From NCBI GenBank assembly GCA_934183165.1, contig CAKPRZ010000006.1, forward strand, positions 4,777 through 68,776: 64,000 nt of DNA, given 5' to 3'. Under the pieces are notes generated by a model. It ran no database searches and had not been told where the DNA came from. It saw only the letters and a program-made list of their open reading frames with translations. Shown here piece by piece: positions 1-9,222 of this stretch. The first letter of the stretch is position 1. The number at the start of each line of letters is the position of its first letter. The position numbers were made by a program, and so were the translations under genes. This stretch comes from an uncultured Bacilli bacterium (GTDB taxonomy: Bacteria > Bacillota_I > Bacilli_A > RF39 > UBA660).

Positions 1-1
1 A

Positions 2-2473
2 GATTTACTTGAACAATTATCTTATGAAGTTGACAGTAATTACATTGACAAATTGTATGATGAGTTATTGTCTTTAATTCAAAGTAATAGTTATGATACT
101 ATAAAAAATTCATTATCTATCAAATTGCCTATGCTTCCTAAAAACAGTAGTGATGAAGCTAAGAATATAAAAGAAAACATAACAAGTATCATTAAGGATT
201 TAAAAAATATATGTCTATATGAAAATTCAGATTGTTTAAAGACTAGTATTTATAAAACTAAACCATATGTAGAAGCAGTTATTAATATAATTAAATTCCT
301 TGATGAAAGTATTAATAAGTTTAAATTTAAAAATAATATTTATGAATTTAATGATATTAGTAAAATGGCTATAAGTATCCTTATTAATAACAAAGATATA
401 TGTGATGAATTAAAAGAATCATTAAATGAAATAATGGTTGATGAATATCAAGATACATCTGACTTACAAGAGTTATTTATATCACTTATTGAAAATAATA
501 ATGTTTATATGGTAGGGGATATTAAACAATCTATTTATCGCTTTAGAAATGCCAATCCATATATATTTAAAAATAAGTATGATAATTATTCCTTGAATAA
601 AGGTGGATATAAAATTGATTTAAATAAAAACTTTCGTTCAAGAAAAGAACCTCTTGATGATATAAATGTTATTTTTAATATAGTTATGGATGACTTTATT
701 GGTGGTGCTGATTACATAAAAAGTCATCAAATGGTTTTTGGGAATACTGCTTATTTAGAAAACGATTTGAAGTCACAAAACAATAACCTAGAAATACTTA
801 ATTATGAATTTTCTATAGATTCTGAATTTAATAAAGATGAAATTGAAGCGTTTACAATAGCTAGAGATATAAAAACAAAAATAGATAATAAATATCAAGT
901 GTTTGATAAAGAAACATCATCACTTCGTGATATTGAATATGATGACTTTGTAATATTAATGGATAGAGCAACTAAGTTTGATTTATATAAAAAGATATTT
1001 GAATATTTGAATATACCATTAACTAAATATACGGATACCTCTATTACTGATAGTAATGATATTTCGTTAATTAAAAATATAATTTTGTTATTGATTAAAT
1101 ATCATAAAAAAGAGTTTGATATTGAATTTAAATATTCAATGGTATCAATTGCTCGAAGTTATCTTTTTAGATTTAGTGATGATCAAATCTTTAAAATAAT
1201 GAACAGTGATAATCTATTAGATAATGAAATAGTAAATATTATTAAAGAAATCAATAGAGATTATGAAGGCATAAGTATTAAAGAGTTAATAAATTTAATA
1301 ATAGAAAAATTTAATATTTATGATAAATTAATTACTGTAGGTAATGTTGAATCTAGTTTAGTAAGATTTGAATATGTATATAATTTAGCTAGTAATATAG
1401 AAAATATCGATTATGATATAGAATCTTTCTTTGAATATTTAAAAACAATAATTGATGATGACTTTAATATTAAAGTAATGATGAATGATAATTCTTCGTC
1501 ATCTGTAAAAATAATGACTATTCATAAATCTAAAGGTCTTGAATATCCTATTTGTTATTATAGTGGTATATATGCAAAGTTTAATGTTTCTGATACTAAA
1601 GACAGATTTATTTTTGATAATAAATTTGGAATAATTACACCATATTTTAATGAAGGTATATGTAAAACTTTTTATTCGTATTTATTTAAAGAGAATTATT
1701 TGAAAGAGGAAATTAGTGAAAAAATAAGACTATTTTATGTAGCACTTACTAGATGCCGAGAAAAGATGATTGTTGTAGCGCCTTTGGAAGATAAAACCAT
1801 GACTAGTAGTGTTGAAAGATTAAATTACAAGTCGTTTTTAGATATTTTAAATAGTATTTATAAAAGCATTACACCATATATCAAAAATATTAATATAAAG
1901 GGTTTAGAATTAACTAAAGATTATGATCTTGTTAAAATTACTAATTATGAAAATAATATTGATAAAACCTCTAATAGAGTTGAAATAATAGAAAATAATA
2001 TTATATCTAAAAAAATAGTATCCAGTAGGTATTCTAAATCAAATAAAGGTTTAATTGATTCTAAAATAAGAAATAATATGAATACTGGACTTATGATACA
2101 TAGTATTTTGGAATTATTAGACTTTAAAAATCCTAAATTAGAATTAGTGGATATGAAATATAGAGAATATATAGAGAGCTTTTTGAAGTGCGGGCTTGAT
2201 TTTATGACACCATCTATATACAAAGAATATGAATTTGTGTATAATGATGATAGTAATAATAAACACGGTATTATTGATTTGATGCTTGAATATAATGATG
2301 AAATTAAAATCATTGATTATAAACTTAATAATACTTCGGATAGTGACTATTATGAACAATTGAATGGTTATAAAGAGTTTATTCAAACGAAGACAAAAAA
2401 GAGAGTAAGAATTTACTTATATTCAATTCTTAATAGAGAATTAAAAGAATTAAAGGGTGATATAGATGAGTAA
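2..2473 (+). CDS. addA: AddA, ATP-dependent helicase/nuclease subunit A (5' end outside window)
   Basis: Subunit of the AddAB (RexAB) enzyme that unwinds and resects double-strand breaks to load RecA. The frame is open to the window edge, so about 824 codons are seen against about 1,200 in the family; the Walker A part is missing. Visible UvrD/RecB motifs: DEYQDT (about 440-457), GDIKQSIYRFR (about 514), NFRSR (about 630), TIHKSKGLEYP (about 1517) and FYVALTRCREK (about 1731). The C-terminal RecB-type nuclease has GIIDL (about 2267) and IIDYK (about 2311). The stop overlaps the start of the next gene by 8 bases, so the two are translationally coupled. addB would be expected just upstream. Confidence 0.93.
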   Translation, partial: DLLEQLSYEVDSNYIDKLYDELLSLIQSNSYDTIKNSLSIKLPMLPKNSSDEAKNIKENITSIIKDLKNICLYENSDCLKTSIYKTKPYVEAVINIIKFLDESINKFKFKNNIYEFNDISKMAISILINNKDICDELKESLNEIMVDEYQDTSDLQELFISLIENNNVYMVGDIKQSIYRFRNANPYIFKNKYDNYSLNKGGYKIDLNKNFRSRKEPLDDINVIFNIVMDDFIGGADYIKSHQMVFGNTAYLENDLKSQNNNLEILNYEFSIDSEFNKDEIEAFTIARDIKTKIDNKYQVFDKETSSLRDIEYDDFVILMDRATKFDLYKKIFEYLNIPLTKYTDTSITDSNDISLIKNIILLLIKYHKKEFDIEFKYSMVSIARSYLFRFSDDQIFKIMNSDNLLDNEIVNIIKEINRDYEGISIKELINLIIEKFNIYDKLITVGNVESSLVRFEYVYNLASNIENIDYDIESFFEYLKTIIDDDFNIKVMMNDNSSSSVKIMTIHKSKGLEYPICYYSGIYAKFNVSDTKDRFIFDNKFGIITPYFNEGICKTFYSYLFKENYLKEEISEKIRLFYVALTRCREKMIVVAPLEDKTMTSSVERLNYKSFLDILNSIYKSITPYIKNINIKGLELTKDYDLVKITNYENNIDKTSNRVEIIENNIISKKIVSSRYSKSNKGLIDSKIRNNMNTGLMIHSILELLDFKNPKLELVDMKYREYIESFLKCGLDFMTPSIYKEYEFVYNDDSNNKHGIIDLMLEYNDEIKIIDYKLNNTSDSDYYEQLNGYKEFIQTKTKKRVRIYLYSILNRELKELKGDIDE

Positions 2474-4085
2474 AATATATATTTTTGGACATAAAAAACC
2501 AGATACTGATTCAGTTACATCGGCGATCTCTCTAGCATATCTAAAAAAATTTCAAGGGTTTGATGCTGAAGCTAAAGTATTAGGAAGATTGAACAATGAA
2601 ACTAAGTTTGCATTAAACTATTTTAATGTTAAATATCCAGAGTACTTAAATGATGTTAAGAGTCAAATAAAGGATATTAATTATAATAAAACAGTAATAA
2701 ATAAAAATTGCTCTGTTAAAAATTGTTATAAAACTTTACAGAAAGAACAAATAAGTGGTTGTCCTGTTGTTGACGATAATAATAAATTAGAAGGAATAAT
2801 TACCTTAAAAGATATATCTAAATACTGCATAGAAGGAAATTTTACAAAACTAAAAACATCGTATGATAATATTATAAATGCGATTGATGGTGATGAAATA
2901 TTAAAATTTGATGATGAAATAGTTGGTAATATAATAGTGGCATCATATAGGAGTACAACTTTTTTAAATAATATTGAGTTAGATAATAATACTGTTTTGA
3001 TAGTAGGGGATCGCCATAGTATCTTGGAATATGCAGTTAACTCAAGAGTTAAAATGATTATTATTGTTGGTAGTGGAGAAATAAAAGAAGAACATTTGAA
3101 AATAGCTAAAAGTAACCATGTAAATATAATTAAAACAAAATTAGATACCTTTCATACTTCCAAAGTCATTAGCTTATCTAATTATGTTGATGATATTATT
3201 TTAACTAAGGATCCAATTAAATTTGATGAGAATGACTATGTAAGTAATTTTATAGAAATAAGTAATCAAACTAAACATACTAATTATCCAATAGTAGATA
3301 AAAAAAACAACTGTTTAGGTTTTATTAGACTGGTTGATGCATCGTCAAAAAACAAAAAACAAGTTATTTTAGTAGATCATAATGAATTAGAACAAAGTGT
3401 TGATGGACTAGAAGAAGCAAGCATTATGGAAGTTATTGATCACCATAAACTAGGAACTTTTAAAACTAATAGCCCAATAAATTTTAGAAATATGGCAGTA
3501 GGAAGCACTAATACTATTATTCATAAAATATATGAAGAAAATAACATATCAATACCAAGAAGTATAGCAGGTATTATGTTATCAGGTATTATATCTGATA
3601 CTTTGCTTCTTAAATCACCAACGACTACTCAACTTGATAAACAGGCAGTTGCAAGACTTTCTAAAATAGCTAATATTAACTATGAAGAGTATGGTATAGA
3701 AATGTTTAAAGCAGGTTCTTCTATTAAAGGTAAAACATTAGAAGAAGTATTATTTAGTGATTTTAAAGTATTTAAATTTGGCAATATAGATTCTGGAATA
3801 GGACAGATAATGACAACAGATTATACTGGATTAAAATTAGATATTGATAAGATGAGAGATTTATTAAATCAAGTGTCTAAGAATAATGAGTATATGGTAG
3901 TGGCTTTATTTATAACAGATGTTATGAAAAATGGTTCATATATAATTTATAATGATAAAGCAAGTGAAATATTAAAAGATAGCTTTAATTTAGATCAAAT
4001 ATATCAAGGATTGTATTTAAATAATGTCGTATCTAGAAAAAAACAAATTATACCAGCCATTATGGATGTATTAGAAAGAAAATAA
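2466..4085 (+). CDS. ppaC: Manganese-dependent inorganic pyrophosphatase with CBS and DRTGG domains
   Basis: Family II pyrophosphatase (DHH superfamily), hydrolysing PPi to phosphate in the cytosol. Metal-binding signatures are GHKKPDTDS (His9, Asp13, Asp15), VDHNE (Asp304), DHH (325-327) and SDT (Asp378). Between residues about 65 and 285 lies a regulatory insert: a first CBS motif (about 75-120), a DRTGG-like region (about 150-230, containing GDRHS) and a second CBS motif (about 250-292). The length of 539 residues matches the nucleotide-regulated CBS-PPases of Clostridia, not the short 310-residue form. In the family, AMP/ADP inhibit and diadenosine polyphosphates activate; that is inferred here from architecture. 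Confidence 0.93.
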   Translation: MSKIYIFGHKKPDTDSVTSAISLAYLKKFQGFDAEAKVLGRLNNETKFALNYFNVKYPEYLNDVKSQIKDINYNKTVINKNCSVKNCYKTLQKEQISGCPVVDDNNKLEGIITLKDISKYCIEGNFTKLKTSYDNIINAIDGDEILKFDDEIVGNIIVASYRSTTFLNNIELDNNTVLIVGDRHSILEYAVNSRVKMIIIVGSGEIKEEHLKIAKSNHVNIIKTKLDTFHTSKVISLSNYVDDIILTKDPIKFDENDYVSNFIEISNQTKHTNYPIVDKKNNCLGFIRLVDASSKNKKQVILVDHNELEQSVDGLEEASIMEVIDHHKLGTFKTNSPINFRNMAVGSTNTIIHKIYEENNISIPRSIAGIMLSGIISDTLLLKSPTTTQLDKQAVARLSKIANINYEEYGIEMFKAGSSIKGKTLEEVLFSDFKVFKFGNIDSGIGQIMTTDYTGLKLDIDKMRDLLNQVSKNNEYMVVALFITDVMKNGSYIIYNDKASEILKDSFNLDQIYQGLYLNNVVSRKKQIIPAIMDVLERK

Positions 4086-4104
4086 AAATAAAAATAATTT
4101 TCTA

Positions 4105-4133
4105 TTTGAACTGAACCCTAAAAGTTGGACAGT
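4105..4133. mobile_element. Solo IS3-type terminal-repeat remnant
   Basis: A short sequence with TGAACTGAACCC followed by TAAAAGTTGGACAG resembles the terminal inverted repeats of IS3-family elements. A related end in inverse orientation sits at about 57383-57402. No transposase accompanies this copy, so it is most likely a scar of a lost element, or a chance match. Confidence 0.35.
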
Positions 4134-4158
4134 TTATAAAGAGAATTATTTTTTTTAT

Positions 4159-4500
4159 TTAAATGAAAAAATTAGGTTGATTATCATTCTTGTAGTTAGA
4201 TATATTGTTTGATGTATTATTGCTGATATTATTATTTGCATTATTTACATTATTTTGAACAATACTTTCTGCTTTAGAAGTCGTATTATCATCTTTTACT
4301 GCGCCAATAATTTTAAAAACAGTTTTGGCATTATTAACAAGTGGTTTTACCTGATAAACAAGAGGGATTGTTTGATTAACAATATTTAAAGTTTTTTGAG
4401 TATTACTAAGGAAACTACCCCAATTTATCTTTTTTAACCCCGCTAATAATCCGACTGATTTAGGATAGGCATACATTCCATTTAAACCACTGCCAAACAT
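4159..4500 (-). CDS. YqfQ/VrrA-like small protein
   Basis: 113 residues with a central segment (LSNTQKTLNIVNQTIPLVYQ, then VKPLVNNAKTVFKII) that resembles the conserved core of Bacillus YqfQ/VrrA proteins, which have a Gly-rich start and a low-complexity tail. Here the N-terminus is Gly/Tyr-containing and the C-terminus is an Asn-rich run from residue about 78. No signal peptide is evident. A GAGGTGG ribosome-binding site lies 5 bases upstream of the ATG. It is the only minus-strand gene in the first 50 kb and diverges from the PilC operon. The function of the family is not established. Confidence 0.6.
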   Translation of the reverse strand: MFGSGLNGMYAYPKSVGLLAGLKKINWGSFLSNTQKTLNIVNQTIPLVYQVKPLVNNAKTVFKIIGAVKDDNTTSKAESIVQNNVNNANNNISNNTSNNISNYKNDNQPNFFI

Positions 4501-4601
4501 CTTTTTCCACCTCAGTTTATTATATGAATTTTTTAAAAATAGTTTAATTTTAAATTCATATATGATATACTTTATATTAGTATGATAGGAGGTCTGCCTA
4601 T

Positions 4602-6023
4602 ATGAAAAACGTTTTACTATTCCCTATAAATATTTTTATTTATGCAGGAAAGGGAGTTAAATATACATTCCGCTTTTTACTTGGAAAAAACAAAAAATCA
4701 AAATTAGAAGGAGAAAATCTTTCTAAAGAATTAGAAAAAGTAAAACAAGAAAGTACTGATTTTAAAAGACAGCAAGTAAATGTGTCTTTAGAAAAAAAAG
4801 AAGATAAACCTAAAAAGTTAACCCAATTTACTTACGTTGCTAAAACATCAAATGGTGGAAAAGTAAAAGGATGTTTTGATGCCGAAACAAAAGATGATGT
4901 TAGAATATTCTTAGTAAATGGAGGATATGAAGTAGTAAGTATTGAACCTGTAAAATTTAATCTAAATATTACTATTGGTTCTGATAAGATAGGCAATAAT
5001 GATTTATCATTTATGTTAACCCAACTTTCTACTTATGTTAAAGCGGGAATACCACTTATTGATTCTATTAGAATTCTATCAAAACAAGCAACTAAGGCTT
5101 CTCACAGAAGAGTACTTGATAAGGTTGTTTATCAACTGGTTATGGGAGAGAAATTTTCTACTGCGTTAGAAAAACAGGGTAACACATTCCCTAAATTACT
5201 TATTAATATGATTAAAACATCAGAAATGACTGGTGATCTGTCTGGAACTCTTGATGAAATGGCAGATTATTATACCGAAATAGAAAAATCAAGAAAGCAA
5301 ATGTTATCAGCTCTTATTTATCCAACTGTAATATTGGTACTTGCGATTGCTGCTTTAGTCTTTGTTATGGTAACAGTAGTACCACAGTTTGTTACAATGT
5401 TTGAAAGCAATGGAGCATCATTACCAGCAATTACTAAATTTATTATTAATTTTAGTAAATTTTTAACAGGAAACTGGTATAAGATTGCTCTTGTATTAGC
5501 AGCATTATTAATTGTTTATCATTTATTATTTAAACATATCAAAGCATTTAGAAAGTTTATGCAAACAATATTTATGCATTTACCAGTTATTGGTAAGGTT
5601 ATCATTTATAATGAAGTTACTAATTTGACAAGAACTTTCGCATCACTATTAAATCATAATGTCTTTATAACTGACAGTATGGAGATATTATCAAATTTAT
5701 CTGACAATGAAATATATAAAGAAATAATTAATAGAACTTTGATAGGTCTTAGTAAAGGTAATAAAATAAGTGAAACATTTAAAGGGGAATGGGCTTTTCC
5801 TGTTATTGCTTATGAAATGTTAGTTACTGGAGAAAATACAGGACAACTTGCACTTATGATGGAGAAAGTAGCTGATCATTATCAGAATTTACATAAGAAT
5901 GCTGTTACAACTATTAAGAGTTTAGTTGAACCAGTAATTATTTGTTTGTTAGCTGTTGGCGTAGGTTTTATTGTTCTTTCAATAGTAATGCCAATGTTTG
6001 ATTTATATGAGAGTATATCGTAG
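4602..6023 (+). CDS. pilC: Type IV pilus/type II secretion inner-membrane platform protein (PilC/GspF family)
   Basis: 473 residues. After a basic, charged N-terminal region (1-75) comes a GspF N-terminal module (about 75-118, FTYVAKTSNGGKVKG) and two T2SSF repeats, about 133-260 and 336-463. Membrane segments are at about 239-263, 293-311 and 441-465, the usual PilC topology. These proteins couple the cytoplasmic assembly ATPase to pilin polymerisation. It is followed 8 bases later by the prepilin peptidase. No PilB/GspE ATPase and no recognisable pilin lies in this window, so either they are elsewhere or the system is reduced. The 5-27 hydrophobic stretch before the platform is unusual. Confidence 0.9.
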   Translation: MKNVLLFPINIFIYAGKGVKYTFRFLLGKNKKSKLEGENLSKELEKVKQESTDFKRQQVNVSLEKKEDKPKKLTQFTYVAKTSNGGKVKGCFDAETKDDVRIFLVNGGYEVVSIEPVKFNLNITIGSDKIGNNDLSFMLTQLSTYVKAGIPLIDSIRILSKQATKASHRRVLDKVVYQLVMGEKFSTALEKQGNTFPKLLINMIKTSEMTGDLSGTLDEMADYYTEIEKSRKQMLSALIYPTVILVLAIAALVFVMVTVVPQFVTMFESNGASLPAITKFIINFSKFLTGNWYKIALVLAALLIVYHLLFKHIKAFRKFMQTIFMHLPVIGKVIIYNEVTNLTRTFASLLNHNVFITDSMEILSNLSDNEIYKEIINRTLIGLSKGNKISETFKGEWAFPVIAYEMLVTGENTGQLALMMEKVADHYQNLHKNAVTTIKSLVEPVIICLLAVGVGFIVLSIVMPMFDLYESIS

Positions 6024-6031
6024 GTGAGATC

Positions 6032-6760
6032 ATGAATTTTATTATGCTAACTTGGTTCTTTATTTTAGGAATGGTCTTTGGTTCCTTTTTTGGAGTAGTG
6101 GGTTCTAGATTACCTGAAGGAGGGTCAATTGTAAAACCAAGAAGTCATTGTCCATATTGTAAACACGTTTTAAAATGGTATGAATTAATACCAGTTTTTT
6201 CCTATATAATTCAAAAAGGAAAATGTAAAAATTGTAAAAAGAATATATCTATATTTTATCCGTTAATAGAAATTATTACAGGTTTATTATTTAGTATCAG
6301 TTACTTCTATTTTGGATTTACAAAAGAACTTTTAATGGCACTTTTAATTGCATCATTTTTAGTAATTGTTATAGTTAGTGACATAAATTATTTGATTATC
6401 CCTGATGAGGTTACTATTTTCTTTTCTATTGTTATGATTATTACTAAACTAATTTGTTATGGTGTTAAAAATACTATTTATTCTATTATGTCAGGTGTTT
6501 TGATGTTTTGTTTAATGTATTGTATAATGATATTAGCAAGTAAAATATTAAAAAAAGAGGCTTTAGGTGGTGCCGATATTAAACTTATGTTTTTTACAGG
6601 ACTTGTATTAAATCCAACCCTTGCTATTCTTGATATATTTGTATCAAGCCTTTTGGCTTTACCTATTTCAATAATATTTTTAATAAAAGATAGAAACAAT
6701 GTAATACCATATGGACCATTCATTTTAATAGGAGTATTCTTAATATATTTCTTTAGTTAG
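6032..6760 (+). CDS. pilD: Prepilin peptidase/N-methyltransferase (A24 family)
   Basis: Bifunctional membrane aspartic protease that cleaves class III prepilin leaders and methylates the new N-terminus. It carries the N-terminal methylase part with a four-Cys zinc site (CPYC at 40-43 and CKNC at 65-68) and both catalytic aspartates, Asp117 (VSDINYLIIPDE) and Asp182 in LGGADIKLM. About seven to eight membrane helices fill the 242 residues, typical for the full-length form. It is directly downstream of pilC in one operon, and its presence implies that class III signal-peptide substrates exist somewhere in the genome. Confidence 0.93.
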   Translation: MNFIMLTWFFILGMVFGSFFGVVGSRLPEGGSIVKPRSHCPYCKHVLKWYELIPVFSYIIQKGKCKNCKKNISIFYPLIEIITGLLFSISYFYFGFTKELLMALLIASFLVIVIVSDINYLIIPDEVTIFFSIVMIITKLICYGVKNTIYSIMSGVLMFCLMYCIMILASKILKKEALGGADIKLMFFTGLVLNPTLAILDIFVSSLLALPISIIFLIKDRNNVIPYGPFILIGVFLIYFFS

Positions 6761-6770
6761 GAGGATTATT

Positions 6771-8606
6771 ATGATTTTAGAAGTTAGTGATTCACAAGTA
6801 TTAATAAGCTTATTTGGAAGCTTTTTAAACATTATTCATATTGCGGCCCCTATATTACTAATCATTTTTGTAACAATAGATTTAATTAAAGCTGTTGCTT
6901 CACAAGACAATGAACAAATTAGTAGAACTGTACATAGTATTAAAAACAGGATAATTGCCTGTCTTGCCATTTTCTTCTTACCAACAATTGTAGAAATAAT
7001 GTTTTCTAAAGTTTTTATAAGTCTTAATGTAGATGAAAGTGAATATAACAAAATTTTATCTACATATCATTCGGTAATTAATTCTAAGGATATTAAAGTA
7101 GAAGATGATAGTAAATCAACAGAAATTAAAGGCAACTTAATGTATTCAATTGCTGATAATAATAAGGATGTTGATAAACAAACAAAAAATGAAAAGGACT
7201 TTTCGAGTCTATCTAAGAATATGACAGAGTATTTGTTTAAAAATGACTCGTTTAAAATTTTATTAGAGCCAGTAGTTGATGATGAATTTTCTATTAACTA
7301 CAAAGATAATAAATATACACTAAGCTCTAAATTAAATATAAACTATGACAGTTTAACTTTAAATGAAACAATTGATGATGGAAATTACATCGTTAGTAAC
7401 GTAACTTTAAATAACGCTAGTGTTAATAACTCTAAAGAAAAGGCAACAATTTTATTAAGTTATTATTATAAAAAAGATACAGAAAAAGATAATTATAAGT
7501 TATACAAAATAAATTTAGAAGAACAAAAAAAAGTTGAAGAATATATAGAAACAGTAAAAAGTAAAGAAGCAGCAAAAGATATTATATCTAGCGAAAAATA
7601 TATTTCTAACGATACTACTTATGATTATAGTAAACTTGATAAAATTACAGATTCAAAGCTAAAGGAAATAATAAATAAAAATAGAAATAATATGGTATTA
7701 TTATCAACTAAATCATCTTCTGCAACAATAAATAGAGCAACAGGGTTCTTAATAAGAAATGGTGTTATTGCTACCTCATGGAGCTATTTTGGAGCATCAT
7801 TAATGAATGGTCAAACAATAATTGTTAGTGATGTTAATAGAAAAACATATAAAATAAATGGTGTAGTTGCTATTGACACAGCAAGGGATATTGTTGTGTT
7901 AAAACTAGATAAAGAAATGAATGGAAAAGTCACTTTTGATGTTAGTAATAATTTATCAAAAAATGATCCAGTAGTTGCTATAACAAGTAAAACAGGAATT
8001 GGCTTTACAACAGTAACAGGTATTGTTTCATCTAATAGTGATAGTCTTATTAATGTTTTACCATTATCTAAAAATGATTGGGGATCACCTGTATTTAATA
8101 GTAATGGTAACGTAGTAGGAATTAATACTGCTAAAATACTAGATAAAGAATTTTCAACAGCATCCAAAATAGAAAATTTAAAGACATTACAAGACCAGTT
8201 ATTAACGACAAAATTTAATGATATTAAAACTACATCGCTAGAGGCTTTAAAGACACAATATTTCTATAAAGATAAAAATAAAGAACAGATAAGTAAAAAT
8301 ATTCCAGATAAAATTTGGAAAAAATATAAAAAGATAGGTAATATTGAAAATAATATAATATTAGATTTAGTTAAAGCTGATTATTATGATAAAGCAGTTA
8401 GTCTAAGATATCAAAATACTACTTATGGAACAATAGATAATATGGAATATGCTAGTGATTTTATGAATGATTTAAAAAATAGTGGATATAGAGAGGTAAC
8501 TTCTTCAGAAACTAAAAAATTCTATAAAAAAGGATCTAAAAAAGTTATTATAATTAGCGAATTTGATTATTTAATTATTGTTTTAGTAAAAGGAGGTATC
8601 CTATGA
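6771..8606 (+). CDS. Membrane protein with degenerate trypsin-like (HtrA-type) domain
   Basis: 611 residues. Two hydrophobic helices (about 12-41 and 60-78) with a basic KNR between them are followed by a long extracytoplasmic or cytoplasmic region and, at about 310-460, a trypsin/HtrA-like fold. The fold is recognised from GFLIRNGVIATSW, TARDIVVLKL, TGIVSSN and WGSPVFNSNGNVVGI. Aligned by motif, the catalytic His becomes Ser338 and the catalytic Ser becomes Trp437, while Asp373 is kept, so it should be a pseudoprotease. The N-terminal two-helix part vaguely resembles VirB2/TrbC-like membrane proteins (weak). It sits 10 bases after the prepilin peptidase gene and overlaps the next gene by 4 bases (ATGA). 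Confidence 0.6.
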   Translation: MILEVSDSQVLISLFGSFLNIIHIAAPILLIIFVTIDLIKAVASQDNEQISRTVHSIKNRIIACLAIFFLPTIVEIMFSKVFISLNVDESEYNKILSTYHSVINSKDIKVEDDSKSTEIKGNLMYSIADNNKDVDKQTKNEKDFSSLSKNMTEYLFKNDSFKILLEPVVDDEFSINYKDNKYTLSSKLNINYDSLTLNETIDDGNYIVSNVTLNNASVNNSKEKATILLSYYYKKDTEKDNYKLYKINLEEQKKVEEYIETVKSKEAAKDIISSEKYISNDTTYDYSKLDKITDSKLKEIINKNRNNMVLLSTKSSSATINRATGFLIRNGVIATSWSYFGASLMNGQTIIVSDVNRKTYKINGVVAIDTARDIVVLKLDKEMNGKVTFDVSNNLSKNDPVVAITSKTGIGFTTVTGIVSSNSDSLINVLPLSKNDWGSPVFNSNGNVVGINTAKILDKEFSTASKIENLKTLQDQLLTTKFNDIKTTSLEALKTQYFYKDKNKEQISKNIPDKIWKKYKKIGNIENNIILDLVKADYYDKAVSLRYQNTTYGTIDNMEYASDFMNDLKNSGYREVTSSETKKFYKKGSKKVIIISEFDYLIIVLVKGGIL

Positions 8607-9193
8607 ACTACGTTTTAAAAAAAGACCATAAACTAAAACAGGGTGCTAAACTAAAACGCCAAGAAAAATTAGAGAAAAAAAGAAAAATGTTAAAGAGAAT
8701 ATCTATTACATTTATGATTGCATTTTTGGTAGTTTTAATTTGGATAATCTTTTTCGAAAATAGAAGTTATAATCATACATTTGAAAATGATTCTTTGTCA
8801 TTTGATTATGACAGCACATGGAAAGTTAGTAAAAATGAAACAAATTCCATTTCATTAACACATAAAACAGATAGTATTATTGATATAAATATTTCAACAT
8901 TAAATAGTAATTATACAAATAGTAGTATTGAACAAGTAGTAGATGAAGTTAAATATGATATTAAAAATCAAAAATCAGATTATAAATTACTAAAAGAAGA
9001 AAAACAAAATATAACCCAAAACAATTATGAAGGTTATAAAATGTTATATGAAAATAAAGATAATCAATCACTTATTATAGCTTTAAAAAAAGGCACTACG
9101 TTAATTGTAATTAATTATATATCAAAAGATAAATACTTTGATATTGTCCTAGATAGTTATCAAGGAATATTAAGCAGTTTAACAATAAAATAA
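8603..9193 (+). CDS. Small membrane-anchored protein with PsbP/DUF1795-like outer domain
   Basis: 196 residues: a very basic N-terminal cytoplasmic stretch (1-32), one membrane helix (about 33-51), then an outer domain. The outer part (NDSLSFDYDSTWKV, then NNYEGYKMLYENKDN and ILSSLTIK) has the look of the PsbP-like/DUF1795 fold often seen in Firmicute lipoproteins; this is a fold guess. The ATG overlaps the previous stop (ATGA) and AAAGGAGGT precedes it, so it is translated with its neighbours. Its role in the PilC/PilD operon is unknown. Confidence 0.5.
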   Translation: MNYVLKKDHKLKQGAKLKRQEKLEKKRKMLKRISITFMIAFLVVLIWIIFFENRSYNHTFENDSLSFDYDSTWKVSKNETNSISLTHKTDSIIDINISTLNSNYTNSSIEQVVDEVKYDIKNQKSDYKLLKEEKQNITQNNYEGYKMLYENKDNQSLIIALKKGTTLIVINYISKDKYFDIVLDSYQGILSSLTIK

Positions 9194-9222
9194 AAAAAGA
9201 ATAAATAATATAGGAGGTTAAG

